Origin: Bacteroidales bacterium
GTDB lineage: Bacteria > Bacteroidota > Bacteroidia > Bacteroidales > Marinilabiliaceae
DNA length: 32,733 nucleotides
Direction of reading: 5' to 3'
Assembly (NCBI GenBank): GCA_900766825.1
Contig: CAAFWU010000040.1
Coordinates: 1-32,733 of the forward strand
The position numbers were made by a program, and so were the translations under genes. Shown here piece by piece: positions 29,501 to 32,733 of this stretch. Below the pieces are notes generated by a model. That model saw only the letters and a list, made by a program, of their open reading frames with translations, was not told the origin of the DNA and made no database searches. The stretch's first letter is position 1; each line of letters opens with the position of its first letter.

Positions 29501-32035
29501 TTAGTATGGGTCCACGTCTATCCTCACTATGGCCGAGTGGAATCTTTGGTCGGCCAGCAGGGCGTTGACGTGTTGCATCATTATCTGTTTCACCTGTCGG
29601 GGCGATGCTTGTCGGGGCATCTTGAGCATAATCTCTTGCATGTAGAGGTTCGATATGCGTGCCACCACAGGTTGTATGGGACCGTGCACCATCTGACCGA
29701 AGCTGCTCATGAGGGCTGCGCTTAGGTTGCGTGCGGCGTCGAGGCAGGTGCTCTGCTCACGGTGTTTCACAATGAGCGATATCAGTCGGGTGAATGGTGG
29801 GAAGCTGTACATCTGGCGTTCTGCCAACATTCGGCGGGCGTTGCCTTCGTAGTCGTTCTTCTGCACGCACTCAATCACGGGGTGACTGGGCTTACCTGTT
29901 TGTATTATCACCTTGCCCTGACTGCCATGTCGGCCTGCTCGTCCGCTCACCTGAGCCATGAGTTGGTAGCTGCGCTCGTCGGCACGAAAGTCGGGCATGT
30001 TCAGCAAGGCGTCGGCATTCATAACCCCCACGGTGCTCACGCACTCAAAGTCCAGACCCTTGGTCACCATCTGGGTGCCAATGAGTATGTCGTGTTTATG
30101 CTCGGCAAACTGACCTATGAGTTCCTCGAAGGCTTTGCGAGAGCGGGCTGTGTCCAAATCCATGCGAGCCACTCTACTCTGAGGGAACATCTCTTTGCAC
30201 TTCTCCTCAATCTTCTCGGTGCCAAAGCCTTGGGGCTTGATTGATGGTGTTCCGCACACGGGGCATGTGGTGGGCATTAGCATGCTGTAGCCGCAGTAGT
30301 GGCACACCAACTGACCCGAGGCTTTGTGGTATGTTAGGCTCACGTCGCAGTTGGTGCACTTGGGCACCCATGCGCACTGTTGGCACTCCACCACGGGCGA
30401 GAAACCACGTCGGTTCTGAAACAAAATCACCTGTTCTCGCTTCTCTAAGGCTCCAGAAATCAGACCTTTGAGGCCGAGCGAGAACATGCCGTCCACCTCC
30501 TTGCGATGGCGGGCTTCGGCCATGTCAATAACCTCCACTTTGGGCAGCTCCAATCCCTTGTGACGCTGCTCTAGTCGCACCAGACCATATTTGCCGCTCT
30601 GCACGTTGCTCCAGCTCTCCAAACTTGGGGTGGCTGAGCCCAGCACCACACGGCAGGGGGCGACTGTTTCGTTGGCTTCGTTTTCGTAGTTGTTGTTTTC
30701 TGCTTTGGCTTTGTGGCACATGTTGGTCAGCTGGGCAATAACCACTGCCATGTCGCGCGCATTGTAGCGGGGCGCGGGGTCGTATTGTTTGTAGCTACCC
30801 TCGTGCTCCTCGTCCACAATTATAAGCCCCAATTCGGGCAGGGGTAGCAGAACCGACGACCGTACGCCCAGTATCACACGGGGTGGGTTGGCACTCATGA
30901 GTTTGTGCCACACCTCCACACGCTCGGCATCAGAAAACTTGCTATGGTAGACCACCATATCTTTGCCAAAGTGGCGGCGCAGTCGTTCGGTTATTTGGGT
31001 TGTTAGTGCAATCTCGGGCAGCAGGTAGAGCACGCTCTTCCCGCTGCGGAGGCACTGGTCCATCAGGTGGATGTATATCTCGGTCTTGCCACTGCCCGTG
31101 ACGCCATAGAGCAACATGGGTTTGCCATCGGCCCCTTCGGTCTCAATCTGTTTCAAGGCTTGGGCTTGGGCTTCGCTTAGGGTCGATGGGGGCACAATGG
31201 CACCGTCGTACTCCGTTAGGCGAGACACTGCCACTTTGCTCTGCCTCAAGATGCCTTTGTTGGTGAGCTCTGCAATGGCGGGCAACGAAACGCGGGCGTC
31301 GGCAGCCAACTCGTCGCGGCTCAGTCGTTTACCCTTCAGGGCTTCGCCCATGCCACCAGCCATCTGCACAAAAGTCATCAGACTGTCCAGCTGACGGGGG
31401 GCTCGGCGCTCCAGAGCATCCATCAGTTCGCAGATGTCCTCCTCGGTTCTAAGGGTGTCGGATAGGGTCCAGCAGTTAACTGTGCGGGGCTTGTAGGCAT
31501 CGCGCAACTCTTCGCTTATGTAAATGGCCTCGGCATCCAGCAGAGCCCTAATGTGTTGCATGGGGTTAACGCCCTGCATGGCGTTGGCCACCTCGCTTAT
31601 GGTGCAGACTTTGGCGTTGCTTATAAATTCCAAAACCTCGGTCTGTTTGGGCGTTAGGGAATGGTCGGGATCGGGCTCGTAGAGGGCGTTGTATATTAGT
31701 CGGCTCTCGCTCTCCAGCTTTAGGCCTTGGGGCATCGAGGCTTTCATCACCTCGCCCAAGGTGCATATGTAGTAGTCTGCAATCCACTGCCATATGGTCA
31801 ACTGCTGCTCCTTGACAATGGGCTCGGTGTCAACAACTTCGCATATGTCTTTGGTCTCGTAGTCGGGTTTGCGGTTGTGGATCTCCATAACAATGCCCGA
31901 GTAGAACTTCTTCTTGCCAAACTGCACCAGCACACGGCATCCGCGACAGAGCAACTGCTCCATGCTGGCGGGCACCGAGTAGGTGAAGAGTTTCTGTATG
32001 GGCACGGGTATTATAAGATCGGCATACATTGGCAT
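29501..32035 (-). CDS. priA: Primosomal protein N' (replication restart helicase PriA)
   Basis: PriA is a 3'-5' superfamily 2 helicase that recognises stalled forks and reloads the replisome. The 844-aa protein has the N-terminal fork-binding domain (DLIIPVPIQKLFTYSVP), Walker A GVTGSGKT (311-318), DEEH (408-411) and LGSATPS. Eight cysteines in four CxxC pairs between 551 and 594 bind two zinc ions, followed by the C-terminal helicase half with QVSGRAGRHGSQGK. It is about 110 residues longer than in E. coli, including an Asn/Glu-rich insertion near residues 441-458. A second ATG two codons inside (MYADL) is an alternative start. Confidence 0.96.
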   Translation of the reverse strand: MPMYADLIIPVPIQKLFTYSVPASMEQLLCRGCRVLVQFGKKKFYSGIVMEIHNRKPDYETKDICEVVDTEPIVKEQQLTIWQWIADYYICTLGEVMKASMPQGLKLESESRLIYNALYEPDPDHSLTPKQTEVLEFISNAKVCTISEVANAMQGVNPMQHIRALLDAEAIYISEELRDAYKPRTVNCWTLSDTLRTEEDICELMDALERRAPRQLDSLMTFVQMAGGMGEALKGKRLSRDELAADARVSLPAIAELTNKGILRQSKVAVSRLTEYDGAIVPPSTLSEAQAQALKQIETEGADGKPMLLYGVTGSGKTEIYIHLMDQCLRSGKSVLYLLPEIALTTQITERLRRHFGKDMVVYHSKFSDAERVEVWHKLMSANPPRVILGVRSSVLLPLPELGLIIVDEEHEGSYKQYDPAPRYNARDMAVVIAQLTNMCHKAKAENNNYENEANETVAPCRVVLGSATPSLESWSNVQSGKYGLVRLEQRHKGLELPKVEVIDMAEARHRKEVDGMFSLGLKGLISGALEKREQVILFQNRRGFSPVVECQQCAWVPKCTNCDVSLTYHKASGQLVCHYCGYSMLMPTTCPVCGTPSIKPQGFGTEKIEEKCKEMFPQSRVARMDLDTARSRKAFEELIGQFAEHKHDILIGTQMVTKGLDFECVSTVGVMNADALLNMPDFRADERSYQLMAQVSGRAGRHGSQGKVIIQTGKPSHPVIECVQKNDYEGNARRMLAERQMYSFPPFTRLISLIVKHREQSTCLDAARNLSAALMSSFGQMVHGPIQPVVARISNLYMQEIMLKMPRQASPRQVKQIMMQHVNALLADQRFHSAIVRIDVDPY

Positions 32036-32091
32036 CGGGGCGCTTGACCTAATATTACTTTATGTATGGATATTGGTGAAAATAGGCAAGA

Positions 32092-32099
32092 CAAAAGTA
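32092..32099 (-). promoter_or_regulatory. -7 element of the priA-pdxB promoter
   Basis: On the - strand TACTTTTG fits TAnnTTTG, 56 nt before the priA ATG. The best TTTG upstream (32129-32126) is 26 nt away, too far for the consensus spacing, so only the -7 box is supported. Confidence 0.45.
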
Positions 32100-32331
32100 G
32101 CGTTTTCTTAAGATAAAAGAGCAGCCAAACGCAGGCATCGCATACATCTAATGCAAAAGCCCAGCTCACAGCCCATCTTCTCATACTCCCACTCTGATGT
32201 GTCGATTTCTCCCATGTGTGAACCAAATTACCCTCAATATCATTCTTTTCATTCCATATTGTCCATTTAGTCTATATGTAAAGTGCTGATTTGTAATGCA
32301 AACCCCTAATCTCCTGTCCATACCCATTCTG

Positions 32332-32361
32332 TTTAATATGTGTCAATCATCGCTACCTTTG
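32332..32361 (+). promoter_or_regulatory. Predicted + strand promoter near the window end
   Basis: TTTA at 32332-32335, an 18-nt spacer and TACCTTTG at 32354-32361 give the same layout as the parA promoter. It points rightward into a stretch without a convincing gene, toward whatever lies beyond the window. The interval 32100-32331 holds nothing else I recognise. Confidence 0.55.
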
Positions 32362-32407
32362 TCCCATTGCATTAAGTCGCATAGTAGTGTTTAGTTCTAT
32401 ATAACAC

Positions 32408-32521
32408 ATGAACGCATATCTGTCAAAATGCGCACTTGAATGTTATAGCAAGTTAATTTTAATAGCCTATAAAGAACCTATGGTACAATTTTGTTCTAAA
32501 ATCCGTATATTAGCAAAGTGA
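32408..32521 (+). CDS. Possible 37-aa small ORF or leader peptide
   Basis: An ATG 46 nt after the predicted -7 element opens a 37-codon frame, MNAYLSKCALECYSKLILIA... ending RILAK. Its last codons and the stop overlap a 10-bp stem-loop (32488-32530). No homology is recognised and there is no ribosome-binding site. A frame of this length can arise by chance, so it is listed only because of its place after a good promoter. Confidence 0.2.
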   Translation: MNAYLSKCALECYSKLILIAYKEPMVQFCSKIRILAK

Positions 32522-32530
32522 GAACGAAAT
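32488..32530 (+). promoter_or_regulatory. Stem-loop in the putative leader
   Basis: ATTTTGTTCT (32488-32497) pairs with AGAACGAAAT (32521-32530), 10 bp with one G-T pair and a 23-nt loop. A second hairpin, TGCCAC/GTGGCA, lies at 32597-32616. No T-run follows either, so they look like leader structure rather than terminators. Confidence 0.35.
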
Positions 32531-32693
32531 CAGAAATAATAGGATTTTTCTCGTAATCGTTCCAACCACTTACACTAAAGCGAACAAACTATAGGTTGCC
32601 ACACATTGTGGTGGCAGAACAAATAAACACTAATTAGGGTTTACTGAATTATTCTAATCGATTATAATACAATAAAATAGAGTATGAGTTTCT

Positions 32694-32707
32694 TGGCTCT
32701 TTAAGCA
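32694..32707 (+). promoter_or_regulatory. boxA-like element at the window end
   Basis: TGGCTCTTTAAGCA closely resembles the boxA antitermination element (TGCTCTTTAACA) found in rRNA leaders. Together with the upstream promoter and a leader of more than 300 nt without a gene, it suggests an rRNA operon just beyond the window. No 16S sequence is present inside it, so this remains inference. Confidence 0.35.
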
Positions 32708-32733
32708 AAAATTGGTATATTAGAGTGTTAAAA

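Noticed and set aside
32011..32226. 71-codon - strand frame overlapping the start of priA
   Set aside because: Covers the priA promoter and N-terminus in another frame and shows no family features.

Overview
The window comes from a Bacteroidota chromosome, most likely order Bacteroidales. Four things point there. The ribosomal proteins are of Bacteroidales type, for example a rpmJ product lacking part of its zinc site and an 89-aa S14 without a zinc ribbon. Start codons mostly lack Shine-Dalgarno sequences. Several promoters fit the Bacteroidetes TTTG-N19/20-TAnnTTTG consensus. ParA, ParB and a DUF5683-like gene lie in the order usual for Bacteroidales. I cannot name a genus.

Region 1 (1-17.75 kb, + strand) is one long str/S10/spc/alpha ribosomal block: rpsL, rpsG, fusA, rpsJ, rplC, rplD, rplW, rplB, rpsS, rplV, rpsC, rplP, rpmC, rpsQ, rplN, rplX, rplE, rpsN, rpsH, rplF, rplR, rpsE, rpmD, rplO, secY, infA, rpmJ, rpsM, rpsK, rpsD, rpoA, rplQ. 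A promoter stands before rpsL. RNA hairpins sit between rpsL and rpsG, fusA and rpsJ, and rpsN and rpsH. A strong terminator plus a new promoter splits the block between secY and infA, where relatives usually carry map; map is absent here. A strong terminator follows rplQ.

Region 2 (17.8-20.8 kb, - strand) is accessory. It holds an orphan DprA/SLOG-like protein, a surface-type lipoprotein overlapping an outer-membrane beta-barrel gene by 4 nt, and a TetR-family regulator. Three copies of an 18-bp imperfect palindrome (TGTTACC-N4-GGGAACA and variants) lie before tetR and before the lipoprotein gene. One overlaps the tetR -7 element and probable transcription start. Together they look like a self-contained regulon. 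This is the best candidate for an undescribed system in the window.

Region 3 (20.8-27.9 kb, + strand) holds ahcY (S-adenosylhomocysteine hydrolase), then the chromosome-partition pair parA-parB, a DUF5683-like envelope protein and an LTA-synthase-type membrane sulfatase-fold transferase. Region 4 (27.9-32.1 kb, - strand) holds priA and pdxB, then a 107-aa basic membrane-anchored protein. That protein carries a textbook AAGGAGG ribosome-binding site and resembles Firmicutes proteins, so it is probably a recent import.

The last 0.6 kb has no convincing gene. It does have a good + strand promoter, a 37-codon ORF, stem-loops and a boxA-like GGCTCTTTAAG, which together suggest the leader of a transcription unit, possibly rRNA, lying beyond the window.
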